A stretch of 64,000 nt of DNA from Marivita sp. GX14005. Its GTDB lineage: Bacteria > Pseudomonadota > Alphaproteobacteria > Rhodobacterales > Rhodobacteraceae. Positions 49,119-59,630 of this stretch are shown here, in pieces (the first letter of the stretch is position 1; each line of letters begins with the position of its first letter). The DNA lies in NCBI RefSeq assembly GCF_023370775.1, contig NZ_JAMCCQ010000003.1, positions 62,001 through 126,000 of the forward strand, in the 5' to 3' direction. The notes under the pieces were generated by a model. The model was not told the DNA's origin. It was given only the letters and a program-made list of their open reading frames with translations, and did no database searches. Position numbers and translations under genes: made by a program.

Positions 49119-49424
49119 TCAGCCCTTCATCACGTTGACATCTTCGACCGCGATGGAGCCGCGGTTGCGGAAGAAACAGACGAGGATCGCCAGCCCGATC
49201 GCGGCCTCGGCGGCGGCGACGGTCAGCACGAACATGGTGAAGACCTGCCCCACCAGATCGCCCAGATGGGCCGAGAACGCCACGAAGTTGATATTTACCG
49301 CGAGCAGCATCAATTCGATGCTCATCAGCAGGATGATCACGTTCTTGCGGTTCAGAAACAGCCCGAAAATACCGGTGACGAACAGCACCGCTGCGACCGT
49401 CAGGTAATGCTCAATTCCTATCAT
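49119..49424 (-). CDS. nuoK: NADH-quinone oxidoreductase subunit K
   Basis: A three-span membrane subunit of 101 residues ([42 protein letters not shown] with the conserved Glu, and the third span [15 protein letters not shown]). ATG 49424 has GGAGG 6 bases upstream. It lies between a 27-codon micro-gene and nuoL. Confidence 0.95.
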   Translation of the reverse strand: MIGIEHYLTVAAVLFVTGIFGLFLNRKNVIILLMSIELMLLAVNINFVAFSAHLGDLVGQVFTMFVLTVAAAEAAIGLAILVCFFRNRGSIAVEDVNVMKG

Positions 49425-49439
49425 CACGTCCCTCCGGGT

Positions 49440-49523
49440 CTACTGCCCGCTAAAGTATCCGTTCGCCACCGCGACGGCGGTTGCAATGCCGATAGCGACG
49501 GCGATCCAGCCGCCCCGGCTCAA
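49440..49523 (-). CDS. 27-residue single-span micro-protein between nuoJ and nuoK
   Basis: TTG 49523 overlaps the nuoJ stop (TTGA) and opens a 27-codon frame, [26 protein letters not shown]. It is one hydrophobic helix with a basic start and a polar end, and stops 15 bases before nuoK. The overlap and the membrane-span composition argue for translation. It could be a supernumerary complex I peptide. It is unproven because the start codon is weak and the frame short. Confidence 0.4.
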   Translation of the reverse strand: MSRGGWIAVAIGIATAVAVANGYFSGQ

Positions 49524-50122
49524 AGCCCCTGTCCGGGCTTAACGTCTTTGAGTTCCATCGCCTTCGCCGGATCGCGATACATCTGCGCCAGCACGTTCTG
49601 CCGCTTCACATCCGACCGGTGCCGCAGCGTCAGCACGATGGCGCCGATCATCGCGACCAGCAGGATCAGGCCCGCCAGCTGGAACAGCAGGAAGAACTGG
49701 TCATACATGATGAGCCCCAGCGCCTCCGTATTGTGCCGGTCGAGCGGCACGATCTGAGTGCGCAGCCCTTCAGCCGCCGCATTGCTTTCCCATGCGCCGA
49801 AGGCCAGCGCGAATTGCATCAGGATGATGACCCCGAACAAGAGCGCGAGCGGCACATAGCGCGCCATCTCGGCCTTCAGTTCGGCGAAATCCACATCCAG
49901 CATCATCACGACGAACAGGAACAAGACCGCAACCGCGCCTACATAGACGATTACCAGAAGCATCGCCACGAACTCCGCCCCCAGCAGCACGAAAAGCCCC
50001 GCCGAGGACAGGAACGCCAGAATGAGCCACAGCACCGAATGCACCGGGTTGCGGCTGATCACCGTGAACAGCCCGCCCGTGATCGTGCTCAGGGCAAAGA
50101 GGTAGAAGGCAAAGACGCTCAT
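49520..50122 (-). CDS. nuoJ: NADH-quinone oxidoreductase subunit J
   Basis: A five-span membrane subunit of 200 residues. The conserved span [27 protein letters not shown] carries the pi-bulge region involved in proton transfer. A charged C-terminal tail ends [16 protein letters not shown]. Start ATG 50122 overlaps the CMD gene stop by ATGA. Confidence 0.95.
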   Translation of the reverse strand: MSVFAFYLFALSTITGGLFTVISRNPVHSVLWLILAFLSSAGLFVLLGAEFVAMLLVIVYVGAVAVLFLFVVMMLDVDFAELKAEMARYVPLALLFGVIILMQFALAFGAWESNAAAEGLRTQIVPLDRHNTEALGLIMYDQFFLLFQLAGLILLVAMIGAIVLTLRHRSDVKRQNVLAQMYRDPAKAMELKDVKPGQGL

Positions 50123-50529
50123 GTCTCGTCATCCTTTTCGTCGTCTTCCATGACATCGCGCGCAAGCTCCATGGCGCGGGTCATGGCGGGAATACCGGCG
50201 AACATCGACATTTGCGCGATGGTCTCGGCGATCTCGTCGCGGGTCGCGCCGGCGGCGATGGCGTGGCGCACGGTCATACGCACCTGCGTTTCGGCCTGCG
50301 CGCCCTGCATGGTCAGGCCCGCCAATGTCAAGAGCAGCCGCGTCTTGGCATCGAGCCCGTCCTTGCTGAGCCCCTTGCCGAACCACATCTCCATCGCGTC
50401 CTTCGGCATCGTCGGCCACAGCTTCTCGAACCCCTTGGGATCGAAGGAGGATAAAGCCGGGTTGAACGCCCGCGCCATTTCCTGCGCCTGCGCCATCATC
50501 AGCTCGAAAGGGGTTTTGCCTTCGCTCAT
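50119..50529 (-). CDS. carboxymuconolactone decarboxylase-family protein within the nuo operon
   Basis: A 136-residue helical protein with the CMD fold core [47 protein letters not shown] (excerpted by features: Glu and His on the core helices). It lacks the CxxC found in AhpD-type members, so peroxidase activity is unlikely. It is coupled by ATGA overlaps to nuoI upstream and nuoJ downstream. Rhodobacterales nuo operons often carry an extra gene here. An assembly or protective role for complex I is a guess. Confidence 0.82.
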   Translation of the reverse strand: MSEGKTPFELMMAQAQEMARAFNPALSSFDPKGFEKLWPTMPKDAMEMWFGKGLSKDGLDAKTRLLLTLAGLTMQGAQAETQVRMTVRHAIAAGATRDEIAETIAQMSMFAGIPAMTRAMELARDVMEDDEKDDET

Positions 50530-51020
50530 CGGTAGGGCGCATCCAGTTCGAGGTTGCGGGCGATCTCGGCTTCCCAGCGCTCGCCGTTGTCGAGCAGCTT
50601 TTCCTTGTTGTAGTAAAGCTCCTCGCGAGTCTCTGTGGAGAACTCGAAACTCGGTCCCTCGACGATGGCGTCGACTGGGCACGCCTCCTGGCAGAAACCG
50701 CAATAGATGCATTTCGTCATGTCGATGTCATAGCGCGTCGTGCGGCGCGAGCCGTCGTCGCGCGGCTCGGCATCGATGGTGATCGCCTGCGCCGGGCAGA
50801 TCGCCTCGCAGAGCTTGCACGCAATGCAGCGTTCCTCGCCGTTGGGATAGCGACGCAGCGCGTGTTCGCCCCGGAAGCGCGGGCTGAGATAGCCCTTCTC
50901 ATGCGGATAGTTCAGCGTCGCCTTCGGGCCGAAAAAGTATTTCAGGCCAAGCTTCATGCCTTGGTAGAAATCCTGCAGCAGGAAATACTTGGCTGCACGT
51001 CCGTAGTCGATAGTCGCCAT
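50526..51020 (-). CDS. nuoI: NADH-quinone oxidoreductase subunit I
   Basis: A peripheral-arm ferredoxin subunit (164 residues) holding clusters N6a and N6b. The two motifs are [12 protein letters not shown] and [12 protein letters not shown]. The N-terminus ([19 protein letters not shown]) is amphipathic and lies on the membrane. Its stop overlaps the CMD gene start. Confidence 0.96.
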   Translation of the reverse strand: MATIDYGRAAKYFLLQDFYQGMKLGLKYFFGPKATLNYPHEKGYLSPRFRGEHALRRYPNGEERCIACKLCEAICPAQAITIDAEPRDDGSRRTTRYDIDMTKCIYCGFCQEACPVDAIVEGPSFEFSTETREELYYNKEKLLDNGERWEAEIARNLELDAPYR

Positions 51021-51031
51021 GTCAGATCTCC

Positions 51032-52060
51032 TTACACCCAGCGCGCGAATGCGCCCCAGAACCAGTCGAATTTCGCCGCGAAGGACACGAACACCACCCA
51101 GAAGAGGCTCAGCGGCAGGAACACCTTCCAGCCGATCCGCATCAGCTGGTCATAGCGGTAGCGCGGCGTGATCGCCTTCACCATCGCGAAGAGGAAGAAG
51201 AAGAATGCCATCTTCGCCACCATCCACAGCGCGCCATCGGGAATGCCCGGAATGGGCGACAGCCAGCCGCCGAAGAAGAGCAGCGAGGTCAGCGCACACA
51301 TCAGGAAGATCGCGATATACTCGCCCGCCATGAAAAGCAGGAAGGGCGTTGCCGAATATTCCACCTGGTAGCCCGCGACCAGTTCGGATTCCGCTTCGGG
51401 AAGATCGAAGGGCGGGCGGTTGGTTTCGGCGAGGCACGAGATGAAGAACAGGAAGACCATCGGGAAATGCGGCAGCCAATACCACGAGAAGAAGCCGAAA
51501 TCGCCGTCCTGCGCGCGCACGATATCGCCGAAATTCAGCGATCCGGTGGTGATGATCACGCCGATGATGATGAGCCCGAGCGAGACCTCGTATGAGATCA
51601 TCTGCGCCGCCGAGCGCAGCGAGCCGAGGAACGGGTATTTCGAGTTCGACGCCCAGCCGCCCATGATCACGCCGTAGACCTCCAGCGAGGAGACCGCGAA
51701 GATATAGAGCACCGCGACGTTGATATCCGACAGAACCCAGGTTTCGTTGAACGGGATCACCGCCCAGGCGATCATCGCCAGCACGAAACTGGTCATCGGC
51801 GCGAGGATGAAGACCGTCTTGTCGGCGCCCGCCGGCACGACGACTTCCTTGACGACATATTTCAGCGCATCGGCCACCGATTGCAGCAGCCCGTAAGGCC
51901 CGACGACGTTCGGGCCGCGCCGCATCTGCACGGCCGCCCAGATCTTGCGGTCGCCATAGACGAGGAACAGCAGGCTGATCATCACGAAGGCCAGCACCGC
52001 AAGGCACTGGGCGACGATAATAATGCCGATCCCGGCAGTCGTGGTAAAGAATTGAGCCAT
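51032..52060 (-). CDS. nuoH: NADH-quinone oxidoreductase subunit H
   Basis: The quinone-site membrane subunit, 342 residues and about eight spans. Hallmarks are [64 protein letters not shown] and [23 protein letters not shown] 52060 is used; the codon before it is GTG. It sits between a lipoprotein gene and nuoI. Confidence 0.96.
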   Translation of the reverse strand: MAQFFTTTAGIGIIIVAQCLAVLAFVMISLLFLVYGDRKIWAAVQMRRGPNVVGPYGLLQSVADALKYVVKEVVVPAGADKTVFILAPMTSFVLAMIAWAVIPFNETWVLSDINVAVLYIFAVSSLEVYGVIMGGWASNSKYPFLGSLRSAAQMISYEVSLGLIIIGVIITTGSLNFGDIVRAQDGDFGFFSWYWLPHFPMVFLFFISCLAETNRPPFDLPEAESELVAGYQVEYSATPFLLFMAGEYIAIFLMCALTSLLFFGGWLSPIPGIPDGALWMVAKMAFFFFLFAMVKAITPRYRYDQLMRIGWKVFLPLSLFWVVFVSFAAKFDWFWGAFARWV

Positions 52061-52067
52061 CACGTCC

Positions 52068-52469
52068 TCAAACCATCGGTATTCCGTTTTCAGCGCAGGC
52101 GGCGGTCACGACTTCGGCGTCGATGGTCCGCACTCCGCGCGGCAGCGCCGGCGAGACGGTGTAAACCGCATCTCCCCGCCAGAGGCCAGCCTCTTCCTCG
52201 ACTTTTGTGCGCAAATGCCGCGCAAATCCGTAGCCCCGGATCAGCGCATATTGGGCCGCCGCACATTCGGCGTAGCGTTCCACGTCCCCCGGCCCGCGCG
52301 CGCCGCGCATGGCGACGTCGAACTTCACCAGATCGTCCTCCATCAGCGCGGTCCTGACCCCTTCATAGCTCGGCGCGAAGGGCAGGTTCGCGGGCGCCGG
52401 CGCCTCGCAGGCCGAAAGCCCGCCGACGACCATCAGCGCCATGGGAGATATGACCGCAACGCCGCGCAT
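52068..52469 (-). CDS. putative lipoprotein between nuoG and nuoH
   Basis: A 133-residue protein with a lipoprotein leader ending in lipobox LSAC (Cys21). A small soluble domain of unknown family follows ([43 protein letters not shown]). It holds two further Cys pairs' worth of residues (CAAA, TAAC). It is 6 bases after nuoG and 7 bases before nuoH, so it is co-transcribed with both. The periplasmic or outer-membrane location contrasts with the cytosolic NuoG arm. The function is unknown. Confidence 0.72.
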   Translation of the reverse strand: MRGVAVISPMALMVVGGLSACEAPAPANLPFAPSYEGVRTALMEDDLVKFDVAMRGARGPGDVERYAECAAAQYALIRGYGFARHLRTKVEEEAGLWRGDAVYTVSPALPRGVRTIDAEVVTAACAENGIPMV

Positions 52470-52475
52470 ACCGGA

Positions 52476-54491
52476 CTATTCCGCCGCCAGCCGCGTGGTC
52501 CTGCGCGCCTTGGCATTGGCCGAAAGCTCCGCCATGAGCGTGCTCGCGCGAGCGATGGGGTTGGTCAGGTAGAAATCCTTGATAGCCGGGCGAAAATCGG
52601 CATCTCCCAGCTTGTCCATCGGCTCCGCCTGCCAGTCATTCTCGGGCACGGTGTCGATCTCGGCCAGATGCGGCACCTCGGCAACCAGAAGCTGGCGCAG
52701 CTGCGCGAGGCTGTCATAGGGCAACGTCGCATCCAACTCGGCCGAGAGCGCGCGGAGGATGGCCCAGTTTTCCTTGGCCTCGCCGGGGGCGAAACTGGCG
52801 CGCAGGGCGAGCTGCGGACGCCCTTCGGTGTTGACGAAAAGCCCCTGCTCTTCGGTATAGGCCGCGCCGGGCAGGATGATGTCAGCGCGATGCGCGCCCC
52901 GGTCGCCATGGCTGCCCTGGTAGATCACCAAGGGGCCGGGATCGATCTCGACCTCATCCGCGCCGAGGTTGTAGATCACATCCGCCCCATCGGTCGCGGC
53001 CTCCATGCCGCCTTGCGTGGTGCATCCCGCGTCCATCGCGCCGACGCGGCCCGCAGCGGTGTGCAGCACCAGAAGCTTGCCGCCAAGAAGTTCGGTCATC
53101 TTCTGCGCCGCCGCCAGAACCGCCGCGCCATCGGCCTCGCGCAAAGCGCCCTGCCCGACGATCACGATGGACGGCGCTTCCTCGTCCGGCGCGCCCTTGT
53201 CGATCAGCCCCTGCAGCGCCGCGCGGCCTGTGCCGACATGCGCATAGTCATAGGTCAGATCCACCGGCTCGCCGATCAGCGCGACCTCGGCCCCGGCCGC
53301 CCAGGCCTTACGGATGCGCGCATTGAGCACCGGCGCTTCGTCGCGCGGGTTGGTGCCGATCAGCAGTACGCGCTTGGCGGTGTCGATCTCCTCGATCCGG
53401 GCGGTGCCGACATAGCCCGAGCGGTTGCCCGCCGGAAGCCGGGCATTGTCGGTGCGGCATTCGACGGAACCGCCCTGCCCCTCGACAAGCTGCTTGAGCG
53501 CGAAGGCCGCCTCGACCGGGACGAGATCGCCCACCAGTCCGGCGATCTTCTTGCCCTTCATCGCTTCGGCGGCCTTGTTCAGCGCCTCGGGCCATGTGGC
53601 CGGGCGCAGCTTGCCGTTCTCGCGGACATAGGGCCGATCGAGCCGCTGGCGGCGGAGCCCGTCCCAGACGAAGCGCGTCTTGTCGGAAATCCATTCCTCG
53701 TTCACTCCGTCATGGTTGCGCGGCAGAAAGCGCATCACTTCGCGCCCCTTGGTATCCACGCGAATGGAGGAACAGAGCGCATCCATCACATCGATGGATT
53801 CGGTCTTGCTCAACTCCCAGGGCCGCGCGGTGAAGGCATAGGGCTTGGACACGAGCGCGCCGACGGGGCACAGATCGATGATATTGCCCTGCATGTTGCT
53901 GTCGAGCGTCTTGCCGAGGTAATTGGTGATCTCGGAATCCTCGCCGCGTCCGGTCTGGCCCAGATCGGGCACACCGGCCACCTCGGTGATGAAGCGCACG
54001 CAGCGGGTGCAGGAGATGCAGCGCGTCATATGCGTCTCGACCAGCGGGCCGAGATCCATATCGACAGCGGCGCGCTTGGGCTCGCGGAAGCGGCTGAAAT
54101 CGACGCCATAGGCCATCGCCTGATCCTGCAGATCGCACTCGCCGCCCTGATCGCAGATCGGGCAATCGAGCGGGTGGTTGATGAGCAGGAACTCCATCAC
54201 CCCCTCGCGCGCCTTCTTGACCATGGGCGAATTGGTGCGCACTTGCGGCGGCTGGCCCTCGGGGCCGGGGCGCAGATCGCGCACCTGCATGGCGCAGGAG
54301 GCGGCGGGCTTGGGCGGGCCGCCGACAATTTCGACAAGGCACATCCGGCAATTGCCGGCAATGGACAGGCGCTCGTGATAGCAGAAGCGCGGGATCTCGA
54401 TGCCGGCCATCTCGCAAGCCTGGATCAGCGTCATCGCGCCGTCGGCTTCCACTTCTTTCCCGTCGATGATGATCTTGCGCAAGTCAGACAT
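52476..54491 (-). CDS. nuoG: NADH-quinone oxidoreductase subunit G
   Basis: The large peripheral iron-sulfur subunit (671 residues). It has an N-terminal 2Fe-2S ferredoxin ([16 protein letters not shown]), the His-ligated cluster region, [14 protein letters not shown], and the 4Fe-4S motif [11 protein letters not shown] molybdopterin-oxidoreductase-like domain follows. ATG 54491 is chosen because family members start [15 protein letters not shown]. The 167-base gap upstream holds no recognised element. Confidence 0.96.
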   Translation of the reverse strand: MSDLRKIIIDGKEVEADGAMTLIQACEMAGIEIPRFCYHERLSIAGNCRMCLVEIVGGPPKPAASCAMQVRDLRPGPEGQPPQVRTNSPMVKKAREGVMEFLLINHPLDCPICDQGGECDLQDQAMAYGVDFSRFREPKRAAVDMDLGPLVETHMTRCISCTRCVRFITEVAGVPDLGQTGRGEDSEITNYLGKTLDSNMQGNIIDLCPVGALVSKPYAFTARPWELSKTESIDVMDALCSSIRVDTKGREVMRFLPRNHDGVNEEWISDKTRFVWDGLRRQRLDRPYVRENGKLRPATWPEALNKAAEAMKGKKIAGLVGDLVPVEAAFALKQLVEGQGGSVECRTDNARLPAGNRSGYVGTARIEEIDTAKRVLLIGTNPRDEAPVLNARIRKAWAAGAEVALIGEPVDLTYDYAHVGTGRAALQGLIDKGAPDEEAPSIVIVGQGALREADGAAVLAAAQKMTELLGGKLLVLHTAAGRVGAMDAGCTTQGGMEAATDGADVIYNLGADEVEIDPGPLVIYQGSHGDRGAHRADIILPGAAYTEEQGLFVNTEGRPQLALRASFAPGEAKENWAILRALSAELDATLPYDSLAQLRQLLVAEVPHLAEIDTVPENDWQAEPMDKLGDADFRPAIKDFYLTNPIARASTLMAELSANAKARRTTRLAAE

Positions 54492-54658
54492 GCCCGAGCC
54501 CTTCAGTTCGCATTTGGCTGGCGCAACCGATGCCTTGCGTGACATGCTGGCGAACGGCTGACGTCGCCTGCCTTCTAGCGCGGCTCTTGGCCGGACGCCA
54601 GAGTTAGGGCGAAAAGAAAACGGGAAAATTCGACGCGGGGGCCACCCCTGCGCGGGGC

Positions 54659-55054
54659 TTATTTCAGAAGCCGCCCAATCGCCGTCTCCGCCGCGATTTC
54701 CGCCTTTCCAAAGGCACAAAGCGCCCCGGTGTCCTCGGGCGCGACGCCCTTGGCCTGCAGATAGCGCTCGGCCTTCTGCCGCATCCGCGCCTTTTCGGAT
54801 TTCGACGTCACGTAAGCCTCGACCTCCTCATCCGAATAGCCCCGCTCCCGCGCCAGCGCCTTGAGCGCTGAAAGCTCGGTATAGGCGCGGATGAGCCGCG
54901 CATTGATATTCTTGCAGGACTTGCGGATCTCATCGGCGATCGCGACGGCCATCACAGCATCGTCGATCTCGGCGATGTCGCGCAGCGGCGGCTTTGCCAA
55001 GACAGGGCCAGCCGTGATGGCGGCAAGGCAGATAGTCCCGATCAAGACGCGCAT
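54659..55054 (-). CDS. DUF5333-like exported protein in the nuo operon
   Basis: A 131-residue protein with a cleavable signal peptide ([20 protein letters not shown]). A helical charged domain follows ([45 protein letters not shown]) with two Cys ([11 protein letters not shown]) that could form a disulfide. It resembles the Rhodobacterales family DUF5333, whose function is unknown. It lies between a lipoprotein gene and nuoG on the same strand. Confidence 0.72.
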   Translation of the reverse strand: MRVLIGTICLAAITAGPVLAKPPLRDIAEIDDAVMAVAIADEIRKSCKNINARLIRAYTELSALKALARERGYSDEEVEAYVTSKSEKARMRQKAERYLQAKGVAPEDTGALCAFGKAEIAAETAIGRLLK

Positions 55055-55147
55055 GTTTCGACATCCTTCACACTCTTTCGCCTGAATATGGGGGCCGAAG
55101 CGCGCATGTTTCAAGCGCCGGTATCGGGAACCGGGCTCCGCGGCGGT

Positions 55148-55471
55148 TTATGGCTCGTTGCAGCGACCCATCAGGACGAGCATGTCGCCATCGGCGACCA
55201 GCACATCCTCGCCCGTGCGCGCCCAGGCGATATCGGAAGTGCCGAGATAGGCGATGCAATGCTGGTTCGCTTGGTAGACCGCAGCCCGGCGCGCGCCTTC
55301 CACGCTGACCGAAACCGGCCCGCCGGTGGCGACAAAGGACGCCCTGTCGCTGCGTTCGGCCGTCAGATCGCCATGGAAGACCGCGCCCTCATGGGTGATC
55401 GTGTCGAGCGAGCCGCGCCCGCAGGCGGACAGAACCACAAGCGCCGCGATGCCTGCCCAAACCGATCTCAT
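55148..55471 (-). CDS. putative lipoprotein between nuoF and the DUF5333 gene
   Basis: A 107-residue lipoprotein with leader MRSVWAGIAALVVLSAC (lipobox LSAC, Cys17). A small beta-rich domain follows (HGDLTAERSDRASFVATGGPVSVSVEGARRAAVYQANQHC ... LVLMGRC). The paired Cys at QHC and GRC may form a disulfide. The family is unknown to me. It is separated from nuoF by a tandem-palindrome element. Confidence 0.68.
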   Translation of the reverse strand: MRSVWAGIAALVVLSACGRGSLDTITHEGAVFHGDLTAERSDRASFVATGGPVSVSVEGARRAAVYQANQHCIAYLGTSDIAWARTGEDVLVADGDMLVLMGRCNEP

Positions 55472-55493
55472 GCCCGTTCCTTTCCTGGTGCAT

Positions 55494-55536
55494 CCGCAGT
55501 TTCGAAACTGCGGAAACGCCGCGTCAACGCGGCGTT
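55494..55536. repeat. TTCGAA palindrome plus GC hairpin after nuoF
   Basis: CCGCAGTTTCGAAACTGCGG (perfect, 20 bases) is followed by AACGCCGCG-TCAA-CGCGGCGTT, which overlaps the nuoF stop codon. The order (TTCGAA palindrome, then GC hairpin to the right) is the same as at 36.4 kb. Inside an operon it could tune nuoF 3'-end stability. Confidence 0.65.
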
Positions 55537-56833
55537 ACTCCGCCGCGACCGCGCTCACCCGGCCGGATTTCTGCGCCTTGATGCGATCCTCGATCTCGTC
55601 GCGGAAATTCTTGATCAGACCCTGGATCGGCCAGGCCGCCGCGTCGCCGAGGGCGCAGATCGTGTGGCCCTCGACCTGTTTGGACACGTCGAACAGCATG
55701 TCGATTTCCTCGACCTCCGCCTCGCCGCGCACCAGCCGGTCCATCACGCGCATCATCCAGCCCGTGCCTTCGCGGCAGGGCGTGCATTGCCCGCAGCTTT
55801 CGTGCTTGTAGAAGGCAGAGAGCCGCCAGATCGCCTTGATGATATCCGTGCTCTGATCCATCACGATCACCGCGGCGGTGCCGAGGCCGGAGCCGAGCTC
55901 GTTGCGCAGGTAGTCGAAATCCATGACCGCATCGCGCATATGTTCGCCGCGCACGCACGGCACCGAAGAGCCGCCGGGAATCACCGCCTTGAGATTGTCC
56001 CAGCCGCCGCGGATGCCGCCGCAATGCTTGTCGATCAATTCCTCGAAGGAAATGCTCATCGCCTCTTCGACGACGCAGGGATTGTTCACATGGCCCGAGA
56101 TCGCAAAAAGCTTCGTGCCGGCGTTGTTCTGCCGCCCGAAGCTGGAGAACCATTCGCCGCCCCGGCGCAGGATCGTCGGCACCACGGCGATCGATTCCAC
56201 GTTGTTCACCGTGGTCGGGCAGCCGTAAAGCCCCGCGCCCGCCGGGAAGGGCGGCTTCATGCGCGGCATGCCTTTCTTGCCTTCGAGCGATTCCAGCAGC
56301 GCGGTTTCCTCGCCGCAGATGTAAGCGCCCGCGCCGTGATGCAGATAAAGATCGAAATCCCAGCCCGATTTGGCCGCGTTCTTGCCGAGGAGCCCCGCAT
56401 CGTAGGCCTCGTCGATGGCGGCCTGCAGCGCCTCGCGTTCGCGGATATATTCACCGCGCAGATAGATGTAGCAAGCATGCGCCTGCATGGCGAAACTGGC
56501 GATCAGGCAGCCTTCGATCAGCGTGTGCGGATCGTGGCGCATGATCTCCCGATCCTTGCAGGTGCCGGGCTCGGATTCGTCCGCGTTGACCACCAGATAG
56601 GACGGGCGGCCATCGCTTTCCTTCGGCATGAAGGACCATTTCAGGCCTGTCGGGAAGCCCGCGCCGCCACGGCCGCGCAGACCGCTGGACTTCATCTCGT
56701 CAATGATCCAGTCGCGACCCTTTTCCATCAGCTTGGCGGTGCCGTCCCAATGGCCGCGCGACTGCGCGCCCTTCAGGCTGCGGTCATGCATCCCGTAGAT
56801 ATTGGTAAAGATCCGGTCCTTGTCGGTCAGCAT
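55535..56833 (-). CDS. nuoF: NADH-quinone oxidoreductase subunit F
   Basis: The NADH- and FMN-binding subunit (432 residues). The FMN and NADH loop is [20 protein letters not shown]. The 4Fe-4S N3 ligands are in [15 protein letters not shown] plus the downstream Cys in [12 protein letters not shown]. It accepts hydride from NADH and passes electrons to the NuoE/NuoG clusters. It begins 3 bases after the DUF5337-like gene. Confidence 0.97.
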   Translation of the reverse strand: MLTDKDRIFTNIYGMHDRSLKGAQSRGHWDGTAKLMEKGRDWIIDEMKSSGLRGRGGAGFPTGLKWSFMPKESDGRPSYLVVNADESEPGTCKDREIMRHDPHTLIEGCLIASFAMQAHACYIYLRGEYIREREALQAAIDEAYDAGLLGKNAAKSGWDFDLYLHHGAGAYICGEETALLESLEGKKGMPRMKPPFPAGAGLYGCPTTVNNVESIAVVPTILRRGGEWFSSFGRQNNAGTKLFAISGHVNNPCVVEEAMSISFEELIDKHCGGIRGGWDNLKAVIPGGSSVPCVRGEHMRDAVMDFDYLRNELGSGLGTAAVIVMDQSTDIIKAIWRLSAFYKHESCGQCTPCREGTGWMMRVMDRLVRGEAEVEEIDMLFDVSKQVEGHTICALGDAAAWPIQGLIKNFRDEIEDRIKAQKSGRVSAVAAE

Positions 56834-56836
56834 CGC

Positions 56837-57055
56837 TCAATCCTCGTCATTCCGGCGCGCGCGCCAGAGTTGGTATGTCATCCATATCCCCAATCCGAAG
56901 CCCGCCAGCGCGGCGAGGTCGAACAGGGCGCGGGTGCGCTGGCTCCAGCCATATTGCGCCCCGATCATCGTAATCAGGATCCAGAACACGCCCACTCCGG
57001 CGATCAGCAGCCCCACGCGCCGCCCCTTGCGTGCCAGTTCCGAATTGCGGTCCAT
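56837..57055 (-). CDS. DUF5337-like two-span membrane protein
   Basis: A 72-residue protein. A charged start (MDRNSELARKGRR) is followed by two spans (VGLLIAGVGVFWILITMIGAQYG; LFDLAALAGFGLGIWMTYQLW) and a basic/acidic tail RARRNDED. It resembles the Rhodobacterales family DUF5337. It sits between the HhH protein gene and nuoF, 3 bases from nuoF. A complex I assembly or anchoring role is inferred from context only. Confidence 0.72.
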   Translation of the reverse strand: MDRNSELARKGRRVGLLIAGVGVFWILITMIGAQYGWSQRTRALFDLAALAGFGLGIWMTYQLWRARRNDED

Positions 57056-57084
57056 CTCGTGATCTGTCCTTATCGACGGCGCTG

Positions 57085-57963
57085 TCAATAGACATCGCCC
57101 TTGTCCACCCGCCGCGAGAAATCGGTATCCTCACCGGAGGCCAGGATTCTCGCCTGTGCGACCCAGTCGTCGCGGGTCACGCGTCCCTTGAAGCCTGCGA
57201 GATTGTCATTCACCCAAGCGATCTCATCCGCGTTCCAATTCGCGATCTGATCGAAATGGTAGAAGCCCATCCCGTTCAGCATCGCCTCCAGTTTGGGGCC
57301 GATCCCCTTGATTTCCTTGAGATTGTCTGGCACTCCATCGCGTGCGCCGTCCAGCGTCTGCGGCTTGGTGCCTTCACCGCCCTCTGTGGGCGCGGACGCG
57401 TCCGGCATCTCCAACGGTGCCGGCGGCTGGGTTGCCGGAACGTCGCGGAGTTGCTTCTCGCCCTCCGCTTCGGGCTCGGCATCCGCGCGCGGGGTTTCGG
57501 CCTTTGGCGATGCGTCCACCTCATCCTTTCGCGACGGTGTCACCTGCGCGCCGGCCTCCGCATCGGCTACGGCGGGCGCGGCGTGAACGTCGGGCAAGGC
57601 ATCCTGCGTCTCGGGCGCGGTTTGCGATGGCGCGGGCTTTTCGACGGCCGGGGAGTCCATCGGGCTCGCAGCGGCCTGGTTCGCGGGCACCGCCGAAGAG
57701 GCAGCGGCGGCGGTTGCCGGGCTCGGGGCCTGCGACACGCTGCCCTTCGCCTCCGGCGCAGGGTCCGCTTCCCCACCGCCGGTGTCAGGACAAAGCACCT
57801 TGACGAGGCCGAACCCCGCCCCGGCCAGCACGATCAGGCCGATGAGGAGCGAGGCAAAAAAACCCCAGCCAGCAGCCAGGAGCAGGATGAACACGATCAA
57901 TCCCGCGCCCGCGGCGATGATCCATGATTTTCGCTCGCAGCTTATCCCGGTGTTCTGTTGCAT
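57085..57963 (-). CDS. membrane-anchored helix-hairpin-helix protein homologous to the NuoE tail
   Basis: A 292-residue protein. Two N-terminal spans (WIIAAGAGLIVFILLLAAGWGF, ASLLIGLIVLAGAGFGLVKVL) are followed by about 140 residues of Ala/Pro/Glu-rich disordered linker. A C-terminal domain of about 80 residues starts [27 protein letters not shown] and ends VTRDDWVAQARILASGEDTDFSRRV. The same domain ends NuoE, the gene just upstream, with near-identical wording. KGIGPK is a helix-hairpin-helix motif. The protein likely docks at the membrane near complex I. The function is unknown. Confidence 0.82.
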   Translation of the reverse strand: MQQNTGISCERKSWIIAAGAGLIVFILLLAAGWGFFASLLIGLIVLAGAGFGLVKVLCPDTGGGEADPAPEAKGSVSQAPSPATAAAASSAVPANQAAASPMDSPAVEKPAPSQTAPETQDALPDVHAAPAVADAEAGAQVTPSRKDEVDASPKAETPRADAEPEAEGEKQLRDVPATQPPAPLEMPDASAPTEGGEGTKPQTLDGARDGVPDNLKEIKGIGPKLEAMLNGMGFYHFDQIANWNADEIAWVNDNLAGFKGRVTRDDWVAQARILASGEDTDFSRRVDKGDVY

Positions 57964-57993
57964 ATGGCCTCTCCCGATTCCGTGTTACACGGA

Positions 57994-59310
57994 TCACGTC
58001 TCGTAGACGTCACCCGTCTTGACACGGGAAGAAAACTCGGTCTCGCCGCCTGACGCAAGGGTCTTGGCCTGCTCGACCCAGTTGTCGCGCGACACGCGGC
58101 CCCTGAAACCCTGCAGGTTCTCATCGACCCAAGCGATTTCGGCCTCTGTCCAGCCGGCGATCTGGTCGAAATGATAAAAGCCCAGTTCGTGACAAAGCGC
58201 CTCCAGTTTTGGCCCGATCCCCTTGATCTGCTTGAGATCGTCCGGCGTTCCGCCGCGCGGCGCGTCCAGCGCTTCGGGCTTTTGCGCATCCGCAGACGCG
58301 GCTTCGGTGCCGGCGGTGCCGTGCGTATAGGTCTCATCGGCCGGAACGGTGGTGCGGTCCGCCTCGACATCGACCTCGGGATCGGTGTTCGGCTTGTTCC
58401 CGCTCGTATCGACCGGCGGCTTGCCCTTGGCCGCCACATCCGGAGCCTCGCCGGGCGCTTCGGAGTGCTTGTCCGACGCCTCGCCCACATCGCGCGGCGC
58501 GGGCGTGTCGCCTTCGAGCCGTCCGCCCTGCCGGCCATCGGGGCCATCGGGCGGCATCAGATCGTCCTTGCCGGGTTTCGGCGGCTCGGCCTGTTTCACG
58601 CCATCACCCAGCCAGGGCGTCAGCAGCGGAACTTCGGTCCCGTCGATCCGCTTGATCGTGTCTGCAAGATCGACGGCGAGTTGCACAGAGGCGTTATATT
58701 CATACTCGCCCGACTTGTAGTCCTCCAGGCTCGTCAGGCCCGATTTCGGCTCCGAAGCGAAGCGTCCGTTCTGCGGACCGGGCGTCGGCACCTCGCCGGC
58801 GCGAAGCGCGTCGATGATCTCGCCCATGCGCTCGGCCGTCAGATCCTCGTAGTAATCCTTGCCAATCTGCGCCATCGGCGCATTGGCACAGGCGCCGAGA
58901 CACTCGACCTCTTCCCAGCTCAGCTTGCCATCCTCGGACAGCATATGCGGTTTCGGCGCGATCTTCTCCTTGCAGACGGAGACCAGATCCTCGGCCCCGC
59001 AGATCATGCAGGAGGTGGTGCCGCAAATCTGGATATTGGCCACGCTGCCAACGGGTTGCAGCTGATACATGAAGTAGAAGGACGCCACTTCGAGCGCCCG
59101 CATATAGGCCATCCCGAGCATATCCGCGACCGCCTCGATCGCCGGGCGGGTCAGCCAACCCTCCTGCTCCTGCGCGCGCCACAGAAGCGGAATGATCGCG
59201 CTGGCCTGGCGGCCTTCGGGGTATTTCGTGATCTGCGCTTCGGCCCAGGCCTGGTTGGCCGGGGTGAACGCAAAGCTGTCGGGTTGGTCAAGATGCAGGC
59301 GTCGTAACAT
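57994..59310 (-). CDS. nuoE: NADH-quinone oxidoreductase subunit E with C-terminal HhH extension
   Basis: A thioredoxin-fold 2Fe-2S subunit paired with NuoF. Cluster N1a ligands are Cys96 and Cys101 (CGTTSC) and Cys137 and Cys141 (CLGAC). The protein has 438 residues, against about 165-240 in most bacteria. After about residue 245 comes a long acidic, Pro-rich linker. A helix-hairpin-helix domain follows ([23 protein letters not shown] ... [16 protein letters not shown]). Long NuoE proteins of this type are known from Rhodobacter. The next gene encodes a membrane-anchored paralogue of the same tail. Confidence 0.95.
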   Translation of the reverse strand: MLRRLHLDQPDSFAFTPANQAWAEAQITKYPEGRQASAIIPLLWRAQEQEGWLTRPAIEAVADMLGMAYMRALEVASFYFMYQLQPVGSVANIQICGTTSCMICGAEDLVSVCKEKIAPKPHMLSEDGKLSWEEVECLGACANAPMAQIGKDYYEDLTAERMGEIIDALRAGEVPTPGPQNGRFASEPKSGLTSLEDYKSGEYEYNASVQLAVDLADTIKRIDGTEVPLLTPWLGDGVKQAEPPKPGKDDLMPPDGPDGRQGGRLEGDTPAPRDVGEASDKHSEAPGEAPDVAAKGKPPVDTSGNKPNTDPEVDVEADRTTVPADETYTHGTAGTEAASADAQKPEALDAPRGGTPDDLKQIKGIGPKLEALCHELGFYHFDQIAGWTEAEIAWVDENLQGFRGRVSRDNWVEQAKTLASGGETEFSSRVKTGDVYET

Positions 59311-59318
59311 ATCAGATC

Positions 59319-59630
59319 CTATTGCGTCAGCACGCAGACTACAGGAATGTTGGGAAGGGTGCGGCTCTCGGGCGTGCCGCTCAATTCGGACAGAAGGACG
59401 GATTGGCGTTCGGCCTGATCTCCGGCGGTGTCGAGGATGAAGCACAGATAGATCTCGCGCCCCTTGCTCATGCCGAACAGCGTATTGCCCGACCCGCCGG
59501 TGCCAAAGGGGATGAACCCGTCGGCGGTCAGTTCGGAGACGAAGCGATACTCCGACTGGCCCACTTCGACGGCAGGAAGGACGCTCGCGGCGCAGGCCAT
59601 CAGACCGGATATCGCGGCAGCGCGGATCAT
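59319..59630 (-). CDS. exported hypothetical protein between nuoD and nuoE
   Basis: A 103-residue protein with a signal peptide ([24 protein letters not shown]). A small beta-rich domain follows ([40 protein letters not shown]) with two Cys (LCFI, VVCVL). The family is unrecognised. It starts in an ATGA overlap with the preceding lipoprotein gene and ends 8 bases before nuoE. Confidence 0.65.
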   Translation of the reverse strand: MIRAAAISGLMACAASVLPAVEVGQSEYRFVSELTADGFIPFGTGGSGNTLFGMSKGREIYLCFILDTAGDQAERQSVLLSELSGTPESRTLPNIPVVCVLTQ

